Both the position numbers and the translations under genes were made by a program. The notes beneath the pieces are model-generated. The model was not told where the DNA came from. It ran no database searches and saw nothing but the letters and a program-made list of their open reading frames with translations. DNA of 64,000 nucleotides from Tanytarsus gracilentus (Eukaryota; Arthropoda; Insecta; Diptera; Chironomidae), in NCBI GenBank assembly GCA_038502055.1, contig JAXRKN010000043.1, forward strand, positions 1,550,001 through 1,614,000. Direction: 5' to 3'. This document shows positions 50,301 through 62,800 of the stretch, one piece after another. How positions within the stretch are numbered: position 1 is the stretch's first letter; every line of letters starts with the position of its first letter.

Positions 50301-53300
50301 AGTGGCAGATTGTAAAATAATTTTTGGAATTTGTTTTGAGATATTTTGAAAATATATTTTTTTATGAAACTTGGACAATAAGTTGAAACTTAAAAATATA
50401 AAAAAATCACTTATCATATTTTTGACTAATAAAACTTAGAAAAGTTCTTAAATTTTCTTCAAATTCATGTTTAATAATAAAATAAAACTTCAACACCTTT
50501 TACATAATAAAAAATGCAGATATGCTTCGCATATATTTGCTGAAAATCAAGACTTTTCTGCTTCCTCATTTCACTCACAAATGCTCCTGATGTGAGATTT
50601 TCTCATACGTACATTTAAAAATTGCTGTTCGAGGAAGTCTTGCGAAAGATTTTATTCCTGCAATGCACTTCAAATTGAGACTGGGAATACGATATCAATT
50701 TCATAACTGCTGCTGCTGGAAAGCGAAGAAAAAGTGGATTCAGATAATGTAAAAAAAAGTCTCACACGACGACTGTGACCTGAAACAAAATCGAATAAAT
50801 GAAGGTGGAATAAAGTTGGCGATAGGAAGAGAGAAAATTCTTATTAGAGGCTGTTGAACATCATGAATACTCCAATACTTAGCGCAATTCGCAAGAAGAC
50901 TTTTTGCTGTTTGTATGTACAGAGAATATAAAAAAAATCATAGAAACATGGCTATGAAATTTTGAATCTATGCCAACGGCATTTCTTCATTCGAGTGCAG
51001 AGAAAGGAAGAACATAAAGATTTTTTTTTGTGTACTGTGGATTCGCATATTGTTGTTTATTTTTCATAAATGGATGCTTTTATGTTCTTGCAGTTGTTGC
51101 GGTTTAAAGCTGAGCGAGAGAAAATTTAATTTTTTTTCAATGTCATTAACTAAATTCAAAAATTGATTAAATTTTCTCTCGCCTCGCAAAATTCACGGGA
51201 AAAGTTTCTAATTCACTTTTTTGTGTGTTTGGTTTTTTGTCGTCGTGTAAATTAACTTTGTTACCCCCAAATTTTCATCTTTCCTCTTTTGAGATATTTT
51301 TATTTTTTTGGCAACGCGTGGGTCGGAAAAATGCGAAGGGAAAAGTGGAAAAGCTTATTAAATTAAGCTGAAAAAGTTCTTTTTGTCGCTCTCTTTATCG
51401 AGGAAGTAAAAGCGAGCATGTCATGAAGCAATAAAATAAAATTTCCAAGTTTCGTTAATAATTAATGCAAATCTGATTATTGATTTTTAAGGGAATTTCA
51501 ATTGTGCTATGGAAGAGGTGAAAATTCCTGTAAGAAAAAAATTTATGCGCTCAGATTTATTAGAAATTTTTTAGTTAAAATATTTCTATATTTCAACATT
51601 AAAGTTCGAAAATTCCTTAACATTATTTTGTCTAATAACAACCCAAAACTCTTCGCTAATTTAAATTAATTAAGCGTGCAAACATGATTGCATAGATAAA
51701 GATTAAAATCTAAATTTTGTGTACACAAATCCAACAAAAAAATCCACCCCGATGAGATTTTCTTTATTTATTGTCGTGATATGTCTCTGGAGACAACAGT
51801 CAGCATTCGTGACTTGAATTTTTCATTAATTGACTGTATGTTGACTCACACACATATGGTTTTGTCAGTTGCTGTTGAGGGAGGAACGAAAAAATCCTCA
51901 ATTAATATTTTATGTTCATTGTTAGAGGCAGAACGAGAATTTTGATGCAGAACTTTATGCTTGATTGCTTTATTGGCGGCTAGTTGAATATTTTAATACT
52001 AGGCGTGCTTAAAAACTAATGTGACATTTTTTTAAAAAATTATTTTAATTTTCTTACTTTATAAAAATTTTCAGGATTTTAATTTTTTTTTGGAATTTTA
52101 AAACCTGAAACCTAATTTTTATGAATCCCTGCATTTATAAGAATTTCTGTCATTATCTCAACAACTGTCAGTTGTGCTCAATACTGTGTACAAAGTCCCT
52201 AAAACAATAACGATAGCAATAATTACATTGTTTGTGGAATTTTATTGTAAATAAATTTATTTAGGTCGACAAACACAGCAACAGCATCGTAGTCGTCAGA
52301 CATAAAGGAGAGAAAATGATATTTTTCTTTAATAATTCAACAAAAGCTTCCCCTCATTAAAATTGATGAATATGAGAGGAAAAACTTATTATTAATATTT
52401 TATGATGATTACACAGCCTCCAAAAGAATATTTTAGAATTCTTTTTCTCTTGAAAATTTAAGAATAATTTTACTGAATTTAAATAGAAACATTTTTGTGG
52501 TTGAAAATTCATGTCATGTAGAGTGACTCAAAATGATGATTGTTTTGTGGAATTTATGTTCTCGCATAAAACATGACGTGAGGAATAGAAAATTTAATTT
52601 TAGAGGAGATGACAGAAAAAATTTTACTTTTGTGTTTTTTATAAACTGAAAAGTGAAATAAAATTTTAACCGAATTTAAATTTTCAAATATTTAAAAATT
52701 AAAAACCGTTATTAATTTTTTTGTGGTTCAAAAATTAAATTATTTTTGTACTTAACTTTTATTAATTTTGTACTAAAATATTTATAGTACAATTAAATTA
52801 ACTTTCATATCTGATTTAACATAAAAGCTTTAATCCATTATCGTACATTACAATATGAAACCTTTTTTTACACTTTTTTATCATCGCACTCAGATCTTCC
52901 TCCACACATTCGTACGTGTGCGACATGATATTTTATTTCATTTTCATCTATTAATTCAGCCATTTGACAAATGTATTAGATTTCATCGTGTGCGTATGTG
53001 TGACTATTAAGATAATGATGATAACAATGAAAATTAATTCCATGTCAGAGCTTACACAGTTGTGAGCAGTTAAAAAATCCTAAACGCACACATTCACAGC
53101 GTGAAGTTGAAGAGAAATTCCATTTAAGTTATGAATATCCATTTATGATGATTTATGAAGTCCGTCTTGTGGATCCATGCCGAAAAATTCCACTAAGCAC
53201 TAAATCAATCATAAAATGGAAGAATAAATGATTTATTCATGCATACATGACATTATGAATATTTGGTGAATCGATTTTTTACTTTTAGAGTGCAAAAAAA

Positions 53301-56300
53301 ATTGAAGAATTTCTTCTTCTTTTTTATATGTTGACTCGTAGATCATTTCTGTGTCGTGATTTTTTTATGGAAATCAATTTTTCATGTTTGCAGATAAAAA
53401 GCTTTTTAAGTGGAAATTTGCGATTATGTTTAAAGTTTAAAGCTTTTAAAAGAGTCTGACGAGATTCTCATAAAAAAAATATATAAAATTTCAAACGGTT
53501 TTTATAAATTTAAAAAATCTCTTCAAAGAGCAAGAGAGGATGGATAGAGACGAGCTGATAAGACCCTGTTGACATCAAGCTCGTCTACGGCTTTTCAACA
53601 TTTTCTCAGCAGCGAAAAATTGATTTTTGACTTACACAAAACTTTTCTTCTTGTGTCATTGTCAAAGATTGAATTTCTCACCTCTGAAAGTAAATGACTC
53701 GTAAATAACTTGGAGGCATATGGCGTAGCGAGGGCGAAGAATGATTGACATAAATTTCAATTCATCGCATTCTATGCGCAGCTCACATCGATGAGTGACG
53801 ACAGTAAGAAATTGATCTATGAATTTCTAGTGCGAATAGCAAATTGAGGAAATGAAGGAAGGAGTCGAGTGAGAATTGAGATGATGACATGCACGATTGG
53901 AGATCAACAGAGGAAGGAAGGAAAGTCTAAAAGTATCAAATGGAAATTCATTCAGGTCGTCAATTTTTTGTAAGATTTCGTGTTTGAGTCATTCGACATT
54001 GATTTCAAAAACTTAAATTGAAAAACTTTACAAAATCAATTAGAAATTATTGAGCTGTCAATAAGTTAGAAATTATTTAATTATGTTCGTTTAATTAATT
54101 TGTAATTGACACAATTTCATCGAGATCTTCGTCAAAATGTCAAATCGTGTAAAACGAAAAAATTTCATTTACTTCCGGAGAAAAGTTTCCGTTCTGGAAT
54201 TGAAAAACTTCTGTCTCACTCGCTAGGCGAAAAAAGTCATCATGGATGAACCGTAAATGAGTACGGAAAAGCAATTTTTGCAGTTTCATCTTTCATTTGA
54301 CTTTTTTGCACTTTTTCAATTATAAAAGTTTATTAAATTTGGAAGTGAAATGGAATTTTTAGGTCAACGAAATTTGACATCCTTTGTGTTGAATATTATT
54401 TTGTTTTTAACTTTGATAATTGAGAAAAAAAATATTAACAAAAATTTGTCTAATAAGAATCAAATAAAAAAGATTGAAAGCTCAAATAAAAGCTTAAAAT
54501 ATATTTTTTCGACGTGTTCAGAAAAGCTCTAAATTCTAATTTTTTTCTTCAAAACTGAAAACATTCCCACCCTTTATTTATTTTTTAAAAATGCATTCTT
54601 AAATTACCTTCTAAAGAATTCCAACACAAAAAGTGCTTTCACTGCATTCGAATTTAAAAAGCTTCTTCTTCTATTACACCGAAGTGAATTTCCTGTTGCA
54701 TCGTCGATGGGAGGCAAAAAAACTTTTAAAGAGTTTGAAACTGTTGAATGCTCGAGATAAACTCGAGTTAACCTACATAAAAGATATCAGAATGCATAGT
54801 AAATGTTTTGAAACTTTACGTGCTCGTCGCTTGAAAATTCCTTCATATTTTTATCAACCGCATGATACATAAAGTGAGAGAGAGAAATTCAATAAATTTT
54901 CCTTCCTTTTTTTCGTAAAATAACTCGGTCAATGGCTCCCACCGTAACACCTCACACTCTCGCTCTCTTCTTATTCGAGAGATATTTCAATATCAAGAGT
55001 CTGCACACACACACAAATGATGATATTCTCTGTTTTTTTTTCATCTGTTGCTTTTTCATGCCATGTGGAAAATTATTTCTCGCTCACGTGGATAAAATTG
55101 AGAAAAAGGAGAGAAAATTGAGCGGCTGGCCGAAAATTTTCACTTGACATGCGTCGGATATTTTTTTCGCAGAGCTTTCATCTATTTTTCAGATTCGGTG
55201 TTCGGTACGAAATTTTTCAGTTAGTTTCCAGCGTTCGTCCATTAATGTTTGCTTGGTTTTCGTGGTCCCCCAGTGAGCTGTTTTTTCAGTCTTAATTTTT
55301 TCACATTGCAAAAAGATCAGCAGAGAAAAAAAGAAGAAAAAAACTCAAAGAGAAATTCAGTTACAAAAAAAATTGTGAAATAAAAAAATTTATTAAGGAA
55401 TTAAAAAAATCCTGCACATCTCGTGTGTGCAGATTAAGTGAAGAAAATATTTTTTTGGTCCACTCAAAAAAAGGGAATCAGACAGACGAAAATCATACAG
55501 AGTGAACTCAAAAAAAAGTGGATTATCAGCGGCAGCAGCAGAGGCTGAAACTTATCAATTTTTAATCATTTTTTTGTCTCTCACTTGCTCTTGAATTATT
55601 AGTTCCTCATTCTTTGCTGCCTGCTCGCGTTCGCTTGTTTTTGGCTGCTGTTGTTCACACAGTAATTTTAATAAAAAATGAAATAAGCAGCAAAAAAAGT
55701 GAAAAGAAATAATAAAAGTAAAGAATAATTTTTGGGTTTCTCGCGCGAATCTCGCGAGCACACAGCGTGGCGTGAGTGTGTGTATTGTGCTTAATAGTTG
55801 TGCTAGAAGAAAAGGCAATCATTAGAGAAGGAAAAATCTTATCTGGAAACGAAGTTTCAGTAGCAAATAAAAAATATTGTACAGGTGAAATAACTTTTCT
55901 TCCAATCCAGTGCATCGTGACCGAAAAAATCTTTGCAGAAAAAAATTAAATTAATTTAATTTCAAAATAAATTTTAGAAAATAATTTTTTAATCTCGCAA
56001 GGATTTTTTTCTCAATCTAACGTGTACGTAAATGTGTGTTTTGTGTTGGCAGTAAAGATGAAAGTGGAAATAAAAAATTTATAATGATGAAGGAAAAGAA
56101 AAGTTTTTCCATTTTCTCAGAGTTTCTCCACCTCAAAAAAAAGATGCTCTTTAAAAGGATGAATGGAAGGCTAAAAAGTGCTTTTGAGTGAAAAGACTCG
56201 AGTGTGGAAAATTTCTTTTCATATGAGTAAAAAATTGTGACGAAAAATCAATTTTTTTACTTCTTTCAGGAGTTGCTGAAAAAAGAGAAGTGAAAAGAAA

Positions 56301-59202
56301 ACGATTTTAGTGAAATAAAAAATAAACACATACGGAAATAGCAGTGAGAAATTTTAGATAATAAAAAATTGAGAAAAGTGTAAGTAAAATTTGATTGGTG
56401 TTCAATAAAAATGGGAGAAAAATGAATTTTTTATTTAACTTCTCTCGAAATGTGTCAATAAATGTCATACGAGATCTAAATTTATTTTTATTATCATTAA
56501 ATGGCTCTTTTGCAATTGTGCGAATTTTTTCTGCGTTAGAAAAATAAAAATCGAATCAAATTTTATCGATAAAAATAAATAATTTTGTGAGTCGCTCTCA
56601 ATTAGACTCACGTGAAATGCTCGATAGGAAACGGTTAGGCAATTTCAATAACATTTATTGACTCGAACTGCCATCGTGGGAATGAAAAATACAATTTTGA
56701 TTAAGCTTTAGTCGGAAAAAATTGATGTAAATTTTTTTGTGTAATGCAATCCGATTTTAATTTTTTATTCGGAGGTTTTTCAAGGATTAAAATTGTTTTT
56801 TTGGGTTAAAATATGAAAAATAAAAAATTAGAATTTGTTCCATAGAAAAAAATCGGAATTAAATTTTTTAAATTGAAAACATTTTCGTGAGTTTTTTGAG
56901 AATTTTTAAATTTTGCAAACATTTCTCTGGGACTGAATAAAATTAAAAAAAAAACAAGATCGTTAAAAATAAACGTGATTTTATAATAAATTTACATAAA
57001 TACCAATGAAAAACAAGAAAATTCCTCAAAACCTCTCAGAAAATTCACGATCATAAATTTCTGACTCATTTCCTTTGAATTATCTCGTCACAAAAAATTC
57101 AAACAATTCTGCGAATGACGTGTAAAAATTTTTGCACATTTCAAAAGGAATTTTTAGAGTGACATCAACAATATTTTTCGTTCAATCACACATAATAATC
57201 ATAAAAATAATATTCACGGTGATGTGATCTTGAAAAGAAAAGAATTTTTCTTACACTCATTTTTTTTCGGTGTATTGAAAAGCAATTGAGAGAAGAAAAA
57301 ATTCCCTGTTTCTGGTTTTTCACGATCGTGAATCGATGTTTAATTTATCAGAAGTTATTTTCAATTGAATATGCGAGGTAGGATGAGTGAGAAACTTGAT
57401 GTGTGTGTATATACACATTTCTACGTTTTCCATATTCGAAAGAAAAAAAAATTACAATAAAATACGCCGAGTGTAATGTGTCGAAATTAGTGAAGCAAGT
57501 GGTGTGTGTGTGATGGTGCAATTGAAATTTCACTTTGTGGGATTTTCTCTTCCCAAAGAAGACTTTTCAATTAATTGATCCATACATGTGTTCAATTATG
57601 CAGTAATGAAACTGGTTTATGCATGAAGCTTCGTTGCTTATCGCCTCCTCCTAATCATGTCAATGAGTACATTAATTACTCTTCCTACTCCACATCGTAA
57701 ATTCAGTTGCGGCTTGCATCTACAGCTCGCTTTACGTCGAGAAGGAATTTTATCAAGGTTTTATCGGTATTTGCACACTTTTATTCGATTAGCCGTGAAT
57801 GTTTTTTATCTGGAGAAAGAGAGAAAGCTGTTTTATCAGTCGTATATTAGATTTTAAATGTGAATTTACAGTCTTTGAATGAATTAAACTTTGAATTTAT
57901 TGGATAAGAAAACGCAATAAACTTTTTTTATTTGTTTTGAGATTTTAAAATTCTAAAAGAAATTTTCTTAAAATTATTTAAATTAAATTCCACAAATGTG
58001 ATCAGAAAAAAATATTCTCATGCTTATTTTATCTTCTCAACCATATCAAATCATGTTTAAATATTCCGCTTTGATAAATCTTTAAATGCGTCACGAACTA
58101 GCTCAATTTTCTTCTTCTGTCTTCCCCACACTGAATTAATTTTATCAGTAAAACTCATCATAAGAAAATCCTTGAATAAATTTTAGTCGTGATTAGAATT
58201 TTTTCCTTCGGCCCTTAAATCTTAAAGACGAAATTCCACTGAATAAATTTAATTTGCATAGCAGTGAAAATTGCAATAATTATCTCCTCATGTGTACACC
58301 CACAAAAAGCGATCATCATTATTATAATCATCAGAGCACATGTGAAAAATGCACACATTAAAAAATATTTCATCTCCCTTGTGCCGCAAATAATTTTAAC
58401 CGTCGATGTACTTGTGTCAAAACTCAAAACTAAAAGTACATGCACGACACAGTTCATCGACGAAAAAAATTCCAAATAAAAATAAAAAACGCGGAAAGGA
58501 AATGAAATTATTGAAAATACATTTTCGAAGTTTTCACATGTAGGAGAAAAATATTTAAATACAAGCTAATCGATAGTAATAAAACAACATGAATTTACGA
58601 CATGATTTCTTTCTCTTATATGTGCTTTGGGGTCATACGCATGAAATGTCACGAAACAAATTTTTGATTAATGCACGAAATTATTTTATCAACTCATAAA
58701 TTTATGCGGCAAGCAGAATCGTAAATAGTCAACAGAGAATTTCCTAAAAATAAAACGAAAAAATCTTATCGTGGTACTTTGGAAACTAAAAATATGCGTT
58801 GACACATAAAAAAGCATTCCTTACCGAATTCCCTTTCACCTCGATTTTTATCCATGCTGCCACGTGTATTTCGTGCTGGTTGTCGTGAGACGGCGAAAAA
58901 TGAAATGCGGAAAAGTTTATTTGAGAAAAAAAATTCTTTACACTCGCCGAGTGAAAGTGATTTTTGTTTTTTTCGGGGCGGTAAAAGCGATTTCCAGAAA
59001 TATTTTACAAAATCTTTCACTTCTATTTTCTCTCGTGTGCGCTGATTATTTCTCTCCCTCTGCGATGCCCATTATAAATAGATTTCAATAAATGTTATTA
59101 TAAGAAAATATTTATTTTCTGCACGAGAACATTTAGACGCAAGGTGTGAGAGCTTTTTGTTGATTTTTTAACCTTTTAGTAAATTAAAAAAATTAAACGT
59201 AC
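47392..59202. other. Gene-poor region, no coding gene recognised
   Basis: Nearly 12 kb with no exon I can support on either strand. Candidate transcription signals: CATATAAAATG at 48117-48127 followed by a GA-rich stretch near 48155-48175, and an initiator-rich purine-biased segment from about 55.2 to 56.4 kb that resembles a long insect 5' UTR. A cluster of AAGCTT occurs at 48952-49156. The region may be regulatory DNA or an intron of a gene whose exons lie outside the window. Confidence 0.4.
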
Positions 59203-59814
59203 GAAGTTTCCCAGGATTTGGGAATTTCCCAGGAGTTGGGAATTTTCCAGGAGTTGGGAATTTCCCAGGAGTTGGGAATTTCCCAGGAGTTGGGAATTTC
59301 CCAGGTGTTGGGAATTTCCCAGGAGTTGGGAATTTCCCAGGAGTTGGGAATTTCCAAGGTGTTGGGAATTTCCCAGGTGTTGGGAATTTCCCAGGAGTTG
59401 GGAATTTCCCAGGAGTTGTGAATTTCCCAGGAGTTGGGAATTTCCCAGGAGTTGGGAATTTCCCAGGAGTTGGGAATTTCCCAGGAGTTGGGAATTTCCC
59501 AGGTGTTGGGAATTTCCCAGGTGTTGGGAATTTCCCAGGAGTTGGGAATTTCCCAGGAGTTGGGAATTTCCCAGGTGTTGGGAATTTCCCAGGAGTTGGG
59601 AATTTCCCAGGAGTTGGGAATTTCCCAGGAGTTGGGAATTTCCCAGGAGTTGGGAATTTCCCAGGTGTTGGGAATTTCCCAGGTGTTGGGAATTTCCCAG
59701 GTGTTGGGAATTTCCCAGGTGTTGGGAATTTCCCAGGAGTTGGGAATTTCCCAGGAGTTGGGAATTTCCCAGGTGTTGGGAATTTCCCAGGTGTTGGGAA
59801 TTTCCCAGGAGTTG
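59203..59814 (+). repeat. 18-bp minisatellite, 33 full copies plus one degenerate
   Basis: The unit is GGAATTTCCCAGGAGTTG. Copies 59221-59814 keep perfect 18-bp phase with no indels; 59203-59220 is a degenerate first copy. Two main variants differ at one base (AGGAG versus AGGTG), with odd units at 59239 (TTTTCC), 59347 (CCAAGG) and 59419 (TGAATT). Each junction creates the palindrome GGGAATTTCCC. The flanks are ordinary AT-rich DNA, so the array is a GC-richer island. All six frames are open because 18 is a multiple of three, so the apparent ORFs (repeats of NFPGVG or GISQEL) are not evidence of a gene. Confidence 0.97.
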
Positions 59815-62800
59815 GATTATATTATCTGCAGATCAAGTCCCAAATACTTGAAGAATTTAAAATATTATTTGAAAGCTTTTTAGATTAGAATAAAAAATAT
59901 TACTGAACGGAAATTTTATATTTGAATTTTTTAAAATTTATTACAAAAATTTAACGGCAATTTTTCTTTTAAAAAATTAATAAAATATATAAAAAATGAA
60001 CTTCAACATTCTTCCCTTGACTTACTATTCTGTTTCACTTTGATGATGATGAGCATCGTTAAAAAAATATTTTCCCGCTTAATTGTTCACTTCACAGTGA
60101 TTCAATTGTGTTTTATTCGCCTCAACCAACCTCCTCATCATCAGAGAGATGAAAAGATATAAAAAATAATTTAAATTTTCCCATCAACAACGGCCGAGGG
60201 AGAGAAAAAGTGCGCGATGAGAAAAAATAAGTTTTAAGCGGCATTAATGGAAACTCGAGTTCATTTTCAATGATTAACTCATCGATTGTGAGTCATAAAA
60301 CTATACACTCACTGCCGTGCAAGTAAGTTAATCAGCTCAATGTAAACACCGCATTTTCCATTTTGCTCTTAAAAATTTTTTTCCGTTAAGAAAAAAGTGA
60401 ATTTTCCTCGACTTACATCGATGCTGGAAAATGTCAAAAAGAAGTGTGTAAAATTTTTCATTCTTGTAACGTAAAAATTTTCTCGTTGTATCAAATTAAA
60501 GCCCATTGTTTGCCTCAAAATGTTTAATGTGCACGTCAGAATGAAATTTCAGTAATATTTCACTGTATCATGTTGTTTTTGTATCATGTATATGAGAATG
60601 TAATGCTGCGAGATATAAACGTTACAACAGGGCAGTCTGCCTTCGAAAAGAAAAATAATTAATTCTGAGTTTTTTTAGAGAAGGAAGAGATGTTTTAGCG
60701 TTTAATAATTGATTAAAAATTTCAAACGGATTTTTAAAATTTGAAAACTTTAGTTTTTAAATTTAATCGAACGGTTAAAAATTTAATTTAAAAGCTAAAA
60801 TGAAGAACATAATGGAACGGTTAAAAATTTTTTTAAAATCATTGTTAATTTAATTAAAAACTATTTTGTAAAAATTCGAATGAAAACTTTATTCCACATA
60901 TTCAGCGTGAAAATAAGTTTTCTAATTATATGTTGGGAGCTAATTAGAAATATATCAATGCTCCTTTCTCTCATTTTTCCCACCACGACTTATGTTCGTA
61001 ATCCCCATAAAATTCTGAGATGCTTTCTGAATATTTAATAAACAGAATTTTGCGAGCTCGCAGTCAAATCCAATACCGAAAAGATTCAAAAAAATATATT
61101 GGCAAAAGTTTATCAGACAATTTAATCAAAATATTTTTGGCTGCTAGTTTGGCCTCACGAAAAGCTCAAGAGGGATTTTTATGGTTATTAAAATTACTGC
61201 TCGAGCAGAAAATCATGGAATTTCTCCTTACAAAGCGAAAATTATTAAAAATTTATCAAAAATTTCTCAAGTTTTATTGTAAGAGAAATAAAGCAAGCAA
61301 ACCTTAAAAAATTCTTCGTTACGAAACTTTGAATTGAAAAAGCTTCTCCGGTTGCTATAAATAACATTTAAAAGGTCAAACCTTATCGTCAAAAATACAC
61401 AACTAAGGTAGCGTTCGAAAGAACAAGCAATAAAAAATTAATTAATGAGAATTTCATTCATAAATTAAAGTTGTTGATTTAAATTTATTGCAGCTTCAAT
61501 TGCTCTCATGCTTTGTGATTAAATATGAAATTTCTTCATTTACATTTATATCATACAATGTCTTCAACCTGGTTACATGAGTATCCATATTTTTTCTCAG
61601 GAGAATGTCAATCGCTTTTCAATATCTCTATTTTGTACGTCAATCGAGAGTGAGCACATGTGGCAACGACATGTGGATGATTTTGTGTATATACCACACA
61701 AAACGATGCAAAGATCATTGAATGGCAAATAAAATAGCGACTCACATTCAACTTTAAACTACTCTCGTTTATTCATGTCCCGAGAGAAGAGAAACGTGTG
61801 TTTGATATGTGATAAGAAAAAAGCGTAAATGGAACTCAGATTCGAGTGCAAAAGGAAATTTTCAATTTCTCTTCAGCATCGCTCTGAGGTTATGACAAAA
61901 TTATGCAAAAAGAATGTTGAAGTAAACATAAATTTGTTGTTGTTTAAGCATATTTTGATGTCTGCAACTGAAATTCGAGTTTTATTGCTTTTTGATGGCT
62001 CCTAAAATTTAGATTTAAATAAATTTTGGTGATCAAAATTTTTTCAACTTTATTGCGAAAATTCTTGAATTTTAGGTTAAACAATTTAAATAATAAAAAA
62101 CCGTTAAGAATTTTCAGGGGAAGACACTGAAATTTTTTCATTTTGGGATCATCCAAACGATCTAATTAAGATAAGATGGAACGATGATGGTGTCGATGTA
62201 TGACATTAAATGAAATCGATGACTTTCGAGTATTTATCTGATGATTGCCGAGTGGCAGCTTAGAGAGTATCAAACCATTAACTAATGAAATAATTGATTC
62301 ATGATCGTCTTACGAGATGCACAAAAAAAAGTATCGTCTTGGATTATTCATCATCATTAGGCAATGGAGGGGACAGGATAGAGAACAAAAGGATGATGGA
62401 GATATAAGCGATTATCTGAGATTAAGAGATGCTTTTTGTGTTGCGGTTAGGGAATTAAAATAATTACCCGTCATCAGTCGCATTCATAGCAAGAGAGTGA
62501 AAAGTTGTGAAAACTGCAGAGGGCAGGAAATCGTAAAATTTACGTAATTTACCTTTTTATCGTGCAATTAAAAGCACTCTAAAGAATTTCTGTTAATGAA
62601 CTCGCAGCTCCGCCTTTGCTTTGTACGAATTTTACTGTCCGATTTTGTTTAAAATCTTTTTTTTTCTGTTGCCATTAACGCTTTCATGAAATCATAATTA
62701 ATTCAAAGAAATACTTAAATATAGACAGGTGTTTTTTTCTCATCACATTTCAAGTACTTTTATTAGTTTTTAATTTTGTGGATAAAAGTGAAATCAAGAC

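Noticed and set aside
54633..54872. 79-codon plus-strand ORF
   Set aside because: Starts at GTG, not a eukaryotic start, and shows no similarity I recognise.
59218..59888. Open frames of 67, 149 and 156 codons encoding GISQEL or NFPGVG repeats (elastin/silk-like look)
   Set aside because: They are read from the 18-bp minisatellite. Because 18 is divisible by three and the unit lacks stops, all frames are open; there is no signal peptide, splice context or start region supporting a protein.
61020..61307. 95-codon plus-strand ORF with an ATG
   Set aside because: Lys/Leu/Ile-rich, no domain or signal peptide, isolated in AT-rich DNA; looks like a chance frame.
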